Source: Roseateles sp. YR242 (GTDB lineage: Bacteria > Pseudomonadota > Gammaproteobacteria > Burkholderiales > Burkholderiaceae_C). Taken from it: a DNA stretch of 64,000 nt. The notes beneath the pieces were generated by a model. The model saw only the letters and a list, made by a program, of their open reading frames with translations. It had not been told where the DNA came from and did not search any database. Both the position numbers and the translations under genes were made by a program. Location: the NCBI RefSeq assembly GCF_900109745.1, contig NZ_FOAV01000015.1, forward strand, positions 1-64,000, given 5' to 3'. Shown in pieces: positions 17,194 through 27,966 of the stretch; the first letter of the stretch is position 1, and each line of letters begins with the position of its first letter.

Positions 17194-17332
17194 TAGCTTA
17201 TAGGCTTGACTTTGCCTCTGCCAACCATGACTCGGGGGTCAGGTCGCGCACATGTTCAGGGTTTGTTCCGAGCCGCTGCCCGTCACTTGCTGCTAGTAAA
17301 GCGCTGCCTCACTCCACCGCACCGAAGCGGCG

Positions 17333-18031
17333 TCACCTCGGCTCGCGGGAGTTATGCAGAGGTTCCCGGACGCCTTCGGCCTGGTCGTATTGCCCTGCCA
17401 GTTGGAACAGATGCTCGCGGGAGGCGGGCTCCAGATAGGGCAGCAACAATCCCAACACATGGAAGGCGCCGCGCATCAGCGCTTCACCCGCGCGCTCGGG
17501 TTCCAGCGCGTTGCGCGGGTCCCGCACATATTCATAGCTGAGCCAGTAACTCAGCAGCACCACCATCGCATTGGCAGTCGGCACGGCCTCGCGCACCTGC
17601 ATGGTCAGCGCGCCGCCTTGCTTGAGCCCGCTCAGGATGCTGACCATGGCCTGGTTCTTCTGCGTCAGCACATTCTGGAAATGGGTTTCCAGCTTGCGGT
17701 TCTTGGACAGCAGATCGTTGAGGTCGCGGTACAGGAAGCGGTGCTGCCAGATCAGTTCGAACAGCATGTGGAAGAACAGCCAGGCGTCTTCCACATTGCG
17801 CACATTCTCCGTGGCCGTCAGCAGCTCCGAGAGCGACCGCTCATAGCGGCCGAACAGGGCGTTGATCAGCTCGTCCTTGGCAGGGTAGTGGTAGTAGAGG
17901 TTGCCAGGCGAAATCCCAAGCTCGGCGGAAATCAGCGTGGTCGACACGTTCGGCTCGCCAAAGCGATTGAACAGGTCGAGCGTGACTTCAAGGATGCGTT
18001 CGGCGGTGCGGCGCGGCTTCTTGGTGGCCAT
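17333..18031 (-). CDS. TetR/AcrR family regulator with a repeat-derived C-terminus
   Basis: A 232-residue repressor. The N-terminal TetR helix-turn-helix is clear: RRTAERILEVTLDLFNRFG, STTLISAELGISPGNLYYHY, AKDELINALF. The ligand-binding half is helical (DAWLFFHMLFELIWQHRFLYRDL, relatives with this segment are often described as fatty-acid or phasin-linked TetR proteins, which I infer only from style). The last residues, EPLHNSREPR, are encoded by the half palindromic repeat at 17345-17368, so the original C-terminus has probably been replaced or extended by insertion of the repeat. It is divergent from the ABC exporter genes, the likeliest target besides itself. Confidence 0.88.
   Translation of the reverse strand: MATKKPRRTAERILEVTLDLFNRFGEPNVSTTLISAELGISPGNLYYHYPAKDELINALFGRYERSLSELLTATENVRNVEDAWLFFHMLFELIWQHRFLYRDLNDLLSKNRKLETHFQNVLTQKNQAMVSILSGLKQGGALTMQVREAVPTANAMVVLLSYWLSYEYVRDPRNALEPERAGEALMRGAFHVLGLLLPYLEPASREHLFQLAGQYDQAEGVREPLHNSREPR
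17345..17368. repeat. palindromic REP-like element, half copy P2 (inverted to P1)
   Basis: CGCGGGAGTTATGCAGAGG plus TTCCC is the exact reverse complement of 17148-17171. The two therefore bound a 221-bp segment (17148-17368) like terminal inverted repeats. The half copy runs into the end of the TetR reading frame. Confidence 0.75.
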
Positions 18032-18158
18032 GGGATGAGATGCAGATTTGCGGCGATTCTGTCATCAAGCTGACCCGTCTGACGCGTAGAGGCCCCATCT
18101 TCGTGGCCCAATTCCCCAAATCAGCGCGTTCTTGAGGGCCTGCCTACAATCGCCGCCC

Positions 18159-19111
<953 letters not shown>

Positions 19112-19115
<4 letters not shown>

Positions 19116-19897
19116 GCGGCGGCACTTTTGGTGGCATCCAACTCGCGGGTGCCCGCACCCTTTTCTACAAGGAAGTGCTGCGCTTCTGGAAGGTCGGCTT
19201 CCAGACCGTGGGCGCGCCTGTGCTGACGGCGGTCCTGTACCTGCTGATCTTCGGCCATGTGCTGGAAGACCATGTCAAGGTCTACGGAACGGTGGGCTAC
19301 ACCAGCTTCCTGATTCCCGGGCTGGTGATGATGAGCGTGCTGCAGAATGCCTTTGCCAACAGCTCCTCCTCGCTGATCCAGAGCAAGATCACCGGCAACC
19401 TGGTGTTCCTGCTGGTGACCCCGCTGTCGCACTGGGCCTGGTATCTGGCCTATGCGGGCGCCTCCGTGGTGCGCGGCCTGATGGTGGGGGTGGGCGTGTT
19501 TGCGGTGACCTGCTGGTTCGCGCCGCCCGGGTTGGCCCAGCCGGGCTGGATCCTGGTGTTTGCGGTGCTGGGCGCCGGCATGCTGGGCTCCCTGGGGTTG
19601 ATCGCCGGGTTGTGGGCGGAGAAGTTCGACCAGATGGCGGCCTTCCAGAACTTCATCATCATGCCCATGACCTTCCTGTCGGGCGTGTTCTATTCGGTGC
19701 ATTCGCTGCCGCCCTTCTGGCAGGGCGTGAGCCACCTGAACCCATTCTTCTACATGATCGACGGCTTCCGGCACGGCTTCTTCGGCGTGAGCGACGTCTC
19801 GCCCTGGACCAGCCTGGCGGTGGTCGGCCTGAGCTTCTGCGTGGTGGCCGGCACCGCCCTGGAGCTGCTGCGCCGGGGCTACAAGATTCGCGGGTGA
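19112..19897 (+). CDS. ABC-2 type transporter permease
   Basis: A 261-residue inner-membrane protein with about six helices and the ABC-2 signature region (QNFIIMPMTFLSGVFYSVHSLPPFWQGVSHLNPFFYMIDGFRHGFFG). N-terminal FYKEVLRFWKV is the cytosolic elbow. Translationally coupled to the ATPase by a 4-bp overlap. Family members export polysaccharides, drugs or lipids; nothing here decides which. Confidence 0.92.
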
Positions 19898-19912
19898 AGT
19901 AAACTCACGTCC

Positions 19913-20179
19913 ATGGCTGACCCGACCCCCCACGAAGTGCAAAGCTACATCGCCCAGGGCCTTCCCTGCACCGAACTGCAGGTGGAAGGCGATGGGCGCC
20001 ATTTCTTTGCCACCATCGTGTCGGCCGAATTCGAGGGCCTCAGCCGGGTGCGCCGCCATCAGCGCGTGTACCAGGCCTTGGGCGACCGCATGCGCGAGCA
20101 GATCCACGCGCTGTCGATGAAGACCCTGACTCCCGCAGAATGGGCCCAGCAGGGCACCGTCCTGCATCACCATTCCTGA
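19913..20179 (+). CDS. BolA/IbaG family protein
   Basis: An 88-residue BolA-fold protein with the EFEGLSRVRRHQRVYQALGDRM helix and the C-terminal IHALSMKTLTPAEW. BolA-type proteins partner with monothiol glutaredoxins in iron-sulfur cluster handling. The IbaG-like length and lack of a long N-terminus fit the short class. It follows the ABC permease by 15 bases. In many betaproteobacteria this spot is followed by murA and then hisG; murA is absent here. Confidence 0.9.
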   Translation: MADPTPHEVQSYIAQGLPCTELQVEGDGRHFFATIVSAEFEGLSRVRRHQRVYQALGDRMREQIHALSMKTLTPAEWAQQGTVLHHHS

Positions 20180-20271
20180 CAGCCACCCTGCCGAACAGCG
20201 GGTGGCGGTGTGGCGCCGTCCGGTGATCCCGCTGCCGTCCCGCTGAACTGAACGTTCAACGAGGACACCGC

Positions 20272-20922
20272 ATGATCACCCTGGCGCTTTCCAAGGGCCG
20301 CATCTTCGAAGAGACCCTGCCGCTGCTGGCGAGCGCCGGCATCCGGGTACTGGAAGACCCGGAGAGTTCCCGCAAGCTCATCCTCCCGACCAACCATGCC
20401 GATGTGCGCGTGGTGCTGGTGCGGGCCACCGATGTCCCCACCTACGTGCAGTACGGTGGCGCGGACATCGGCGTGGCCGGGCGTGACGTGCTCATTGAGC
20501 ATGGTGGCGCCGGGCTGTACCAGCCGCTGGATCTGCAGATCGCCACCTGCCGCATGAGCGTGGCCGTGCGGGACGACTTCGATTACGCCGGTGTGGTGCA
20601 GCAGGGCTCACGCCTGCGCGTGGCCACCAAGTACACCAGCATTGCGAGCCAGCATTTCGCCGACAAAGGCGTGCACGTCGACCTGATCAAACTCTATGGC
20701 TCCATGGAGCTGGCCCCGCTGACCGGGCTGGCGGACGCCATCGTGGATCTGGTCTCCACCGGCAGCACACTCAAGGCGAATCGGCTGATCGAGGTGGAGC
20801 GCATCATGGACATCTCTTCCCGTCTGGTGGTGAACCAGGCCGCACTCAAGCTCAAGCGCGAGGCCCTGAAGCCGTTGATCGATGCCATTGCGGCGGCGGT
20901 GTCCGCCGGTGCCGCTGCCTGA
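20272..20922 (+). CDS. hisG: ATP phosphoribosyltransferase, short form
   Basis: A 216-residue short-form HisG: N-terminal [17 protein letters not shown], the [23 protein letters not shown] core and the phosphate-binding [13 protein letters not shown]. It joins ATP and PRPP in the first step of histidine synthesis. Short HisG lacks the regulatory C-terminal domain and needs HisZ, which is not in the window. GAGGA precedes the ATG. hisD follows after 16 bases. Confidence 0.96.
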   Translation: MITLALSKGRIFEETLPLLASAGIRVLEDPESSRKLILPTNHADVRVVLVRATDVPTYVQYGGADIGVAGRDVLIEHGGAGLYQPLDLQIATCRMSVAVRDDFDYAGVVQQGSRLRVATKYTSIASQHFADKGVHVDLIKLYGSMELAPLTGLADAIVDLVSTGSTLKANRLIEVERIMDISSRLVVNQAALKLKREALKPLIDAIAAAVSAGAAA

Positions 20923-20938
20923 GCCGCGGAGCCCCACC

Positions 20939-22261
20939 ATGCTGAACCTGCGTACCCTGCACACCACTGACGCCGATTTCGAGGCGGCATTCCAACGCGT
21001 GCTGCATTGGTCGGCCGAGACGGACGCCGAGATCGAGACCCGGGTGGCCGACATCCTGGCCAGCGTGCGCCACCACGGCGACGCGGCGGTGCTGGATTAC
21101 ACCGCGCGGTTCGACCATCTGGAGGCCGCATCGGTGGGCCAGCTGGAATTGACCCGTGAAGAGCTGAAGGCTGCGTTTGAAGGGCTGCCGCCCGCGCAGG
21201 CCCAGGCGCTGACCCAGGCGGCCGAGCGGGTTCGCCTCTATCACGAACGTCAGAAGAAGGCCTGCGGCGAAAGTTGGAGCTATCGGGACGAGGACGGCAC
21301 GCTGCTGGGCCAGAAGGTGACGCCGCTGGACCGGGTGGGTATCTATGTGCCGGGGGGCAAGGCGGCCTATCCGTCCAGCGTGTTGATGAACGCGATTCCG
21401 GCGCAGGTGGCCGGTGTGCCTGAGATCGTGATGGTGGTGCCGACACCGCGCGGGGAAAAGAACCCGCTGGTGCTGGCTGCCGCCTATGTGGCGGGGGTGC
21501 ACCGGGCCTTCACCGTGGGGGGCGCACAGGCCGTGGCCGCATTGGCCTACGGAACGGCGACGATCCCGCGGGTGGACAAGATCACCGGCCCTGGCAACGC
21601 GTATGTGGCCAGTGCGAAGAAGCATGTGTTCGGGCAGGTGGGCATCGACATGATCGCCGGACCGAGCGAAATTCTGGTGCTGGCTGATGGGACAACGCCG
21701 CCGGACTGGGTGGCGATGGACCTGTTTAGCCAGGCGGAACATGATGAGCTGGCGCAGAGCATCCTGCTGTGCCCCGATCTGGCGTATATCGGCGAGGTGC
21801 GCGCGGCGATTGAGCGGCTGCTGCCAGGGATGCCACGGCAGGCCGTGATCCGGGCCTCGCTGGAAGGCCGCGGGGCGCTGATTCACACGCGCTCGATGGA
21901 GGAGGCCTGCGAGATCAGCAACCGGATCGCGCCGGAGCACCTGGAGGTGTCCAGCAGCGACCCGCATCGCTGGGAGCCGCTGTTGCGGCATGCGGGGGCG
22001 ATCTTCCTGGGGGCGTATACGAGTGAGTCGCTGGGGGACTACTGCGCAGGGCCTAACCATGTGCTGCCAACCTCTGGGACGGCGCGGTTTTCGTCGCCGC
22101 TGGGGGTGTATGACTTCCAGAAGCGGTCGAGCTTGATCGAGGTGAGCGAGGCGGGCGCCCAGGTGCTGGGGCCGATCGCGGCCACGCTGGCCTATGGGGA
22201 AGGGCTTCAGGCCCATGCGCAGGCGGCGGAGTTCAGGCTCAGGAAGCCTACGGGGGGGTGA
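20939..22261 (+). CDS. hisD: histidinol dehydrogenase
   Basis: A 440-residue zinc-dependent dehydrogenase that oxidises L-histidinol to L-histidine in two steps. Motifs: [77 protein letters not shown] and the late [16 protein letters not shown]. The ATG at 20939 is chosen; a start at 20882 would overlap hisG. In most relatives hisC and the rest of the pathway follow. Here the operon ends after hisD with a tandem repeat array and hairpin element B, so the remaining his genes must lie elsewhere. Confidence 0.97.
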   Translation: MLNLRTLHTTDADFEAAFQRVLHWSAETDAEIETRVADILASVRHHGDAAVLDYTARFDHLEAASVGQLELTREELKAAFEGLPPAQAQALTQAAERVRLYHERQKKACGESWSYRDEDGTLLGQKVTPLDRVGIYVPGGKAAYPSSVLMNAIPAQVAGVPEIVMVVPTPRGEKNPLVLAAAYVAGVHRAFTVGGAQAVAALAYGTATIPRVDKITGPGNAYVASAKKHVFGQVGIDMIAGPSEILVLADGTTPPDWVAMDLFSQAEHDELAQSILLCPDLAYIGEVRAAIERLLPGMPRQAVIRASLEGRGALIHTRSMEEACEISNRIAPEHLEVSSSDPHRWEPLLRHAGAIFLGAYTSESLGDYCAGPNHVLPTSGTARFSSPLGVYDFQKRSSLIEVSEAGAQVLGPIAATLAYGEGLQAHAQAAEFRLRKPTGG

Positions 22262-22278
22262 GAGGAGCCTTGCGCTTG

Positions 22279-22401
22279 GAGCTCCGCTTCCCTATTGGGA
22301 GCTCCGCTTCCCTGCTGAGAGCTCCGTTCCCGGGCTGAGAGCCCCCGCTGCCGCGCTGCGAGCCTCTGCCTTTGCGCTGAGAGCCTCTGCCTTTGCGCTG
22401 A
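22279..22401 (+). repeat. six tandem 20-21 bp repeats after hisD
   Basis: Units begin GAGCTCCGCTTCCCT or GAGCCTCTGCCTTTGCGCTG; the last two (22360-22380, 22381-22401) are identical, earlier ones are diverged (22279, 22299, 22319, 22339). There are no unique spacers, so this is not a CRISPR. It ends 45 bases before hairpin element B. Confidence 0.8.
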
Positions 22402-22446
22402 GAGCCCCGCCGTGCCCGCGCCCCGCCGTGCCCCTGCCCCCCGCCA

Positions 22447-22549
22447 GAAGGAGAAGGCCAGGGGCCTGTTGACTCCATGTCATTCCTGTCCGGCTCCGCC
22501 GGCCATTCCCTTCTTTACTTACGTCAACAGGCCCCTGGCCTCCTCCTTC
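22447..22549 (-). repeat. covarying long-stem hairpin element, copy B
   Basis: Arms 22447-22473 and 22523-22549 are complementary over 27 bp with one A-C on the + strand, which is a U-G pair on the - strand. The core 22474-22522, read on the - strand, starts GTAAGTA, has GGAATGGCCGGCGGAGCCGG and ends ACATGGA. It lies between hisD and the chemoreceptor gene, with tandem repeats on both sides. Confidence 0.88.
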
Positions 22550-22564
22550 CGAACCGAGGACCCC

Positions 22565-22627
22565 CTCAAGCCCCCAAGCCGCTCAAGCCGCTCGAGCTGC
22601 TCTAGCCGCACGAGTTGCACGACTTCC
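22565..22627. repeat. degenerate 9-bp tandem repeats
   Basis: A run of CTCAAGCCG, CTCGAGCTG, CTCTAGCCG, CACGAGTTG type units follows element B. On the minus strand it would encode a Leu-Glu-Arg run, but no convincing gene surrounds it. The stretch 22628-22772 to the chemoreceptor start shows only its AGAAGGA ribosome site. Confidence 0.6.
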
Positions 22628-22772
22628 ACGGTTTCGGCAGTGGCTGAGTCGGGGCATGTCGGCTGCCCGGCGTGGCGTGGGGCTTCCCTTGATATGGGGG
22701 CAGGCGTCATCCGCACAAAAGCGCTGAACTGGCATAGCATGTCCCCGGAGACACAAGCCAGAAGGACGTCGT

Positions 22773-24323
22773 ATGAAGTTCTCGGATCTTCGCTTGGGCA
22801 TGCGCATCTCGCTGGGCTTCGCCGCCGTGCTGCTGGCCACGCTGGTGGTTGGCGTGGTCGCCATCACGCGGTTGCACGTCATCCAGGGCAACGTGCAGGA
22901 GATGGCCAATAACTGGATCCCATCCATCAACGCCATCAACGCGTATCGGGGCCAGATCAACGAACTCAGGCGCGCAGAACTGGGCGTGGCGCTGCAGGAG
23001 TCGCAGCCGGGGCTGGACCAGGAACTGGACCGCATCCGCACCCTTCGTGACAAGACGCTGCCGGACCTGGCCAAGAAGTACGAGGACTTGATCTCCTCCG
23101 CCGATGAACGCGCGCTGTGGAAGGAATCCCAGACGCGTTATGCCGAGTTCATCGCGCTGCAGGACAAGCTCATCGCGGATCGCAAGGCCGGTGACCGCGC
23201 CCAGTATGTGGCGCAGGCCGTGGGCCGTTCCAAGGACGCGTTCAGTAGCCTGGTGGGCAGTATCCAGAAACTGGTGGAGATCAACACCCAAGGCGCGCAG
23301 GAAGGTTATGCGGAGTCCCAGCGGGTGTTCAGCACCGTGCTCACCACCATGGTGGTGCTGATCGCCTTGGCCATCGCCGCAGGCATCGCGCTGGCCTGGT
23401 ACCTCACACGCAGCACCGTGCGGCCACTGACGCAGATGGTGGGTGTGGCGCAACGCGTGGCCGAAGGTGATCTCGCCGTGCAGGTGGATGTCTCGCGGCG
23501 CGACGAACTGGGCCAGTTGGCTCGCGCCCTCTCCGACATGCGCGACTCACTCAACGGCTCCATCACGGCTGTACGTACCAGCGCTGACAGCATCGCCCTG
23601 TCCAGCAGCGAGGTGGCCGCCGGCAGCAGCGATTTGTCCGCCCGCACCGAACAAATGGCTTCCAGCCTGGAAGAGACTTCGGCCACCATGCAGGCACTCA
23701 CCGACACCGTTCGGCAGAACGCCGACGCCACTCGGCAGGCCAGCCAGCTGGCACAAAGTGCCAGCGAGGTGGCCGGCCGGGGCGGCACCGTGGTGTCCGA
23801 GGTGGTGAACACCATGGACGAGATCAATGCGTCCTCCCGCAAGATTGCCGACATCATCGGCACCATCGATGGCATCGCTTTCCAGACCAACATCCTCGCG
23901 CTGAACGCCGCTGTGGAAGCCGCCCGTGCCGGTGAGCAGGGCCGTGGCTTCGCCGTGGTGGCCGGCGAGGTGCGCTCGCTCGCGCAACGCAGTGCGGAAG
24001 CGGCCCGGGAGATCAAGGGCCTGATCGGTTCCTCCGTGGAACGGGTGGAGACAGGCGCACGGCTGGTGGGCGACGCAGGCGAGACCATGCGTGAGATCGT
24101 CTCGGCCGTTCAGCGCGTCACGGACATCATCCAGGAGATTTCCAGCGCCACGCAGGAACAGAGCACCAGCCTGATGGAAGTGGGGCAGGCGGTGCAGCGG
24201 CTGGACGAAGTGACGCAGCAGAACGCGGCATTGGTGGAGGAATCCAGCGCGGCGTCTGAGTCGTTGCGTGAGCAGGCAGGTAGCTTGAAGCAGGTGGTGG
24301 CGCAGTTCAGGTTGCAGGGGTGA
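22773..24323 (+). CDS. methyl-accepting chemotaxis protein
   Basis: A 516-residue transducer: TM1 (about residues 11-31), a periplasmic four-helix-bundle-like sensor (to about 190), TM2 ([20 protein letters not shown]), HAMP, then the cytoplasmic signalling domain with the conserved hairpin tip [37 protein letters not shown]. It ends in FRLQG and has no CheR/CheB-docking pentapeptide. Ligand unknown. A rearranged, inactivated relative of this gene lies at 27314-27901. The ATG follows AGAAGGA. Confidence 0.96.
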   Translation: MKFSDLRLGMRISLGFAAVLLATLVVGVVAITRLHVIQGNVQEMANNWIPSINAINAYRGQINELRRAELGVALQESQPGLDQELDRIRTLRDKTLPDLAKKYEDLISSADERALWKESQTRYAEFIALQDKLIADRKAGDRAQYVAQAVGRSKDAFSSLVGSIQKLVEINTQGAQEGYAESQRVFSTVLTTMVVLIALAIAAGIALAWYLTRSTVRPLTQMVGVAQRVAEGDLAVQVDVSRRDELGQLARALSDMRDSLNGSITAVRTSADSIALSSSEVAAGSSDLSARTEQMASSLEETSATMQALTDTVRQNADATRQASQLAQSASEVAGRGGTVVSEVVNTMDEINASSRKIADIIGTIDGIAFQTNILALNAAVEAARAGEQGRGFAVVAGEVRSLAQRSAEAAREIKGLIGSSVERVETGARLVGDAGETMREIVSAVQRVTDIIQEISSATQEQSTSLMEVGQAVQRLDEVTQQNAALVEESSAASESLREQAGSLKQVVAQFRLQG

Positions 24324-24362
24324 GTGAGAGAGCCGCTGCACCATTCCTCGCCACAGCGCCCG

Positions 24363-24611
24363 CTATGGCTGTGATTGACTGGCATGCCATCGTGCTCCCC
24401 AATTGCCGAACCAAACAGCCAGGCACGCGGTCAAGGCGAGGACCGCTGATTTGAAGATAAAAGGCATATTGACACCATGGCCCGCCGCGTAGAGGCCAAT
24501 GGCGCCGAGCGCCCAGCCAATAGCGGCCAGTACCGCACCATGCCGGATATTTCCGGAACGTGTGCTGGCAATCACGAGAAGCGAACATCCAAGAAAAATG
24601 AGAATTTGCAT
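24363..24611 (-). CDS. small membrane protein of unknown function
   Basis: An 82-residue protein with about three hydrophobic helices (ILIFLGCSLLVIAST, HGAVLAAIGWALGAIGLYAAG, FKSAVLALTACLAVWFGNW). No family recognised. The region is less GC-rich than its surroundings. The ribosome site is weak, so the start is uncertain. Confidence 0.5.
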   Translation of the reverse strand: MQILIFLGCSLLVIASTRSGNIRHGAVLAAIGWALGAIGLYAAGHGVNMPFIFKSAVLALTACLAVWFGNWGARWHASQSQP

Positions 24612-24927
24612 CGGAGACTACGTTGCGCTGTGGAATTGGCCATCGCCGCCATTCATGCATCGGTGACGATGGCAATGACCTGCCTGCAAAGAGTTCCAAA
24701 AGTCCCATTGATCGCCAATAGCAAATGCTCGTGCCCTTGATTGGGACAAGTCCTGAGGAACTGTTGTTTGGGCGGCGGCCGCGCGGTCATCCGGCCGGCG
24801 GCATCCACCACGGCAGAAAGCCGTGCGGTTTCTGCACTAAGCTGCGAAACAGCCCTTCGGGCGTCGGCGCGCAGCAGCGAGCGACGTTGAAGCGACCCCT
24901 GGACCCCGACAACACCGCGCGCAGCCC
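24612..24927. other. intergenic stretch before the PhzF-like gene
   Basis: 316 bases with no supported gene. It contains a small perfect hairpin, CACGGC-AGAAA-GCCGTG (about 24809-24825). No clear Shine-Dalgarno lies before the ATG at 24928, so expression of the next gene may depend on a leaderless or weak start. Confidence 0.5.
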
Positions 24928-25731
24928 ATGCAATTGCCTATCCACGTCGTCGACGCCTTCACCTCGCAACGCTTCCGAGGAAACCAGGCGGCAGTCGTTC
25001 CCCTGGACCAGTGGCTGCCCGATGCCACCTTGCAGGCCATCGCTGCAGAGAACAACCTGTCCGAGACATCGTTCCTGGTCTTCAACGCCGCCAGAAACAC
25101 CTTCGAGATCCGCTGGTTCTCGCCGCTCAAGGAAATCGCCTTCTGCGGCCACGCAACGCTGGCGAGTGCCTTTGTGCTGTTCGAGGCCGACCCCCAACGG
25201 CAGAGCCTCATCTTCAGCGCCGCGGCGGTGGGTGATGTCATCGCAACGCAGACCGGGGGCGGGCGGATCCGCATGACCTTCCCACGGCGCGACGCTCATG
25301 CCGTGGACGAACCGCCTGCGGCCCTTCGCAACGGCCTGGTGCCGGCGCCAACACACTACCTCGTCAACCAACAGGCCTATGTGGCGGTCTACGCGTCTGA
25401 GGCCGAAGTGCTTGCGGTCAGGCCGGATCTGGAGCGCCTCAAGTCCCTCGGCCCGCTCGATGTGGTGGTCACTGCACCCGCAAGGCCTGGCGCCGACTAC
25501 GATTTCGTCAGCCGCTACTTCTGGCCAGCCAACGGGGGTGAGGAGGACCCCGTCACGGGGTCGATCCACGCCGCTCTTGCGCCATATTGGGCCGACCGAC
25601 TGGGCCGGAACATCCTGGTGGGACACCAGGCGTCACAGCGCACTGGCACCCTTTACTGCGAGGTCCATCAGGACCGGGTCGAGGTCTCAGGCCATTGCAC
25701 CCGCTACCTGAGCGGGACCATCACGGTCTGA
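24928..25731 (+). CDS. PhzF family isomerase
   Basis: A 267-residue member of the PhzF/diaminopimelate-epimerase-like fold: IHVVDAFTSQRFRGNQAAVV with the N-Q-A-A-V segment, AENNLSETSFLV with the catalytic Glu, IRWFSPLKEIAFCGHATLAS, and SRYFWPANGGEEDPVTGSIHAAL. PhzF proper isomerises a dihydro-hydroxyanthranilate in phenazine synthesis, but no other phenazine gene is here; most relatives of this length have unknown substrates. It stands 21 bases before the exonuclease gene. Confidence 0.9.
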   Translation: MQLPIHVVDAFTSQRFRGNQAAVVPLDQWLPDATLQAIAAENNLSETSFLVFNAARNTFEIRWFSPLKEIAFCGHATLASAFVLFEADPQRQSLIFSAAAVGDVIATQTGGGRIRMTFPRRDAHAVDEPPAALRNGLVPAPTHYLVNQQAYVAVYASEAEVLAVRPDLERLKSLGPLDVVVTAPARPGADYDFVSRYFWPANGGEEDPVTGSIHAALAPYWADRLGRNILVGHQASQRTGTLYCEVHQDRVEVSGHCTRYLSGTITV

Positions 25732-25752
25732 CGGCGGGCGAAGGAACGCGCC

Positions 25753-26370
25753 ATGCAGGAGATCTACATCAGTACCGACATCGAAACCGATGGCCCGATC
25801 CCCGGGCCGCATTCGATGCTCAGCCTCGGGGCCGCCGCCTACACGGCAGACAAGCAGCTGCTGGCCACCTTCTCCGCGAATCTGGAGACCCTGCCCGGTG
25901 CCAGCGCCCATCCGGAAACCGCCGCCTGGTGGGCCACCCAACCGGAGGCCTGGGCCGCCTGCCGTACCCGCCTGGAAGCCCCCGAGGTCGCCATGCGCCG
26001 CTATGCGGACTGGATCGCCACGCTGGCGGGCAAACCGGTCTTTGTCGGCTATCCGGCCGGCTTTGATTTCCTCTTCGTCTACTGGTATCTGATCCGCTTC
26101 ACCGGCAAGAGCCCATTCAGTTTCTCGGCGCTGGACATCAAGAGCTACGCCATGGCGGTCCTGGGCACCGACTTTCGCGCCACCACCAAGCGCCGCATGC
26201 CCAGCCACTGGTTCGACCCGTTGCCGCATACCCATGTGGCCCTGGATGACGCGATCGAGCAAGGCGCCATGTTCTGCAACATCCTGCAGGACACCCCGGC
26301 CCGCAACAACAGCAAGAACACGGCCCACAGCGGCTCTGCAGCCAGCCGCGATGAGGACCGCGAAGGCTGA
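25753..26370 (+). CDS. DEDDh-type 3'-5' exonuclease-like protein, copy 1
   Basis: A 205-residue protein with the RNase H-like exonuclease pattern: [21 protein letters not shown] (first Asp and Glu), [14 protein letters not shown] (second Asp) and [16 protein letters not shown] (His and last Asp). It resembles the 3'-5' exoribonuclease group that includes Rv2179c. The ATG has GAAGGA upstream. A second copy, about 90 percent similar in protein, is at 29952-30569. The C-terminal tail differs most between the copies. Confidence 0.85.
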   Translation: MQEIYISTDIETDGPIPGPHSMLSLGAAAYTADKQLLATFSANLETLPGASAHPETAAWWATQPEAWAACRTRLEAPEVAMRRYADWIATLAGKPVFVGYPAGFDFLFVYWYLIRFTGKSPFSFSALDIKSYAMAVLGTDFRATTKRRMPSHWFDPLPHTHVALDDAIEQGAMFCNILQDTPARNNSKNTAHSGSAASRDEDREG

Positions 26371-26402
26371 CACGTTCCGGGCGCTGAGCACACGCCAGCA
26401 CC

Positions 26403-27221
26403 GGCTTCATTGGCGCGGCCGGTGGCCTGACGCTGTTCATTGGTGGTGTCGAATGGGTCTCGCATGACATCGGCCGCGCCCAGGGGCATCTGGCCTCGGT
26501 GCTGTGCGTGCTGGCGGGCCTGGCCACGCTGGTCTGGACTGTGGGCCACCTGCGCCGGGCCACCCATCCGGTCGTGAGCCTCTCGCCCTTTGAACACCGC
26601 AGCTTCGTGGTCTCTACGGTGGGCGGCACGCTGGCGGCCACCGCCATCCAGTCCACACCGTTCCTGCTGCCCTTGCTGTTCCAGCTCGGCATGGGCAGGG
26701 ACGCGGTGAGCGCGGGTGCCATGCTGCTGCCGTATTTCGCGGCCAACCTCGGCATGAAGACGGTGACCACGCCCATCCTGCAGCGCTTCGGGTTCCGGAC
26801 GGTGATGATTGCCTCGGGGCTGATCAGTGCGCTGAGCATTGCCGCCTTTGCCCTGGTGGATGCCCAGACGCCCTGGGTGCTGCTGATCAGCCTGCTGATC
26901 GTGAGCGGGGCGTCGCGATCCATGTCGATGACGGCCATCAACACCCTGGCCGTGGCCGACCTGCCGCAGCACAAACTGGGCGCCAGCTCCACGCTGGCCG
27001 CCATCTCCAGCCAGGTGGCGGGCGCGATGGGCGTGGCGGTCGGCGCGTTGGTGCTGGCGGCCATGGCCCATCTGGGCGGCCGGGAGCATTTGGCGGTCGG
27101 CGACTTCTCGGCTGCGTTCCTGGTCGTGGCAGTCTTCAATGCCTTGGCGGTGGTGCAGTTCTGGCGCATGCCGCATCAGGCCGGCGCGGAGATCCTGCGG
27201 CCGCGCGAATCACGCGGCTGA
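26403..27221 (+). pseudogene. MFS transporter, 5'-truncated duplicate
   Basis: The frame from 26403 to the stop at 27221 corresponds to residues 199-470 of the intact MFS gene at 30688-32100, with one obvious amino-acid change in the long ORF part (LLIVSG against LLMVSG). The first 198 codons and the promoter are missing: the junction near 26401 joins the tail behind the exonuclease gene directly to the G-F-I-G-A-A-G codons. Seven or so transmembrane helices remain, so a functional transporter is unlikely. Confidence 0.9.
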
Positions 27222-27226
27222 GGGGC

Positions 27227-27313
27227 TCATTCCTCGGACTGGAGCGCCTGTTCCCAGACAGACAGCGCAGCCTCGAAGATCGAGCCCTTGCCCAGCGCCG
27301 CCGGGTCGCTGGC
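27227..27313 (-). pseudogene. duplicated 3' end of the secreted peptidase gene
   Basis: The sequence is the same as 32106-32192, the last 29 codons of the peptidase gene. It ends abruptly at GCTGGC where chemoreceptor-like sequence begins, marking the right end of the duplicated segment. Confidence 0.88.
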
Positions 27314-27901
27314 TCAGGGCAATGTGTCGGAGATGGCCAATTCCTCACCCTGCAGGACAAGCTGATTGCCGATCTCAAGGCTGGTGACCGCGCTCAATAC
27401 GTGGCACCGGCCGTGGGCCGCTCCAAGGAGGCGTTCAGCAGCGTGGTGGGCAATATCCAGAAGCTGGTGGATATCAACACCCAGGGCGCGCAGGACAGTT
27501 ATGTGGAGTCCCAGCGCGTGGCACAGAGTGCGAGCGAGGTGGCCGGCGAGGTGCGTTCGCTCGCACAACGCAGCGCCGAAGCAGCCCGGGAGATCAAGGG
27601 CCTGATCGGCTCCTCGGTGGAACGGGTGGAAACCGGTGCGCGGCTGGTGGGCGACGCCGGCGAGACCATGCGAGAGATCGTCTCCGCCGTGCAGCGCGTC
27701 ACGGACATCATCCAGGAGATATCCAGCGCCACGCAGGAATAAAGCACCAGCCTGATGGAGGTCGGCCAGGCCGTGCAACGCCTGGATGAGGTCACCCAGC
27801 AGAACGCCGCGCTCGTGGAAGAATCCAGCGCCTCGGAGTCGTTGCGTGAACAGGCGGGCAGCCTGAAGCAGGTGGTCGCGCAGTTCCGGTTGCAGGAGTG
27901 A
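27314..27901 (+). pseudogene. chemoreceptor pseudogene with several internal deletions
   Basis: It aligns with 22773-24323 in blocks: [27 protein letters not shown]...[24 protein letters not shown]...SSATQE; then a TAA where a Gln codon stood (27740-27742), followed by [11 protein letters not shown] and a second remnant to the TGA at 27899-27901. TM2, HAMP and the hairpin tip are gone. Breakpoints fall at short shared words such as GGTGGCCGG, typical of slippage or microhomology deletion. Confidence 0.92.
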
Positions 27902-27966
27902 ACGGCATGACGTGAGACAGAACGGACTTGCGGTCGTCTAGTCCGTCTGTCCGGCTGGATGTCACG

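Noticed and set aside
22279-22401. Repeat array considered as a CRISPR
   Set aside because: Units follow each other without unique spacers and are imperfect; no cas genes are present.
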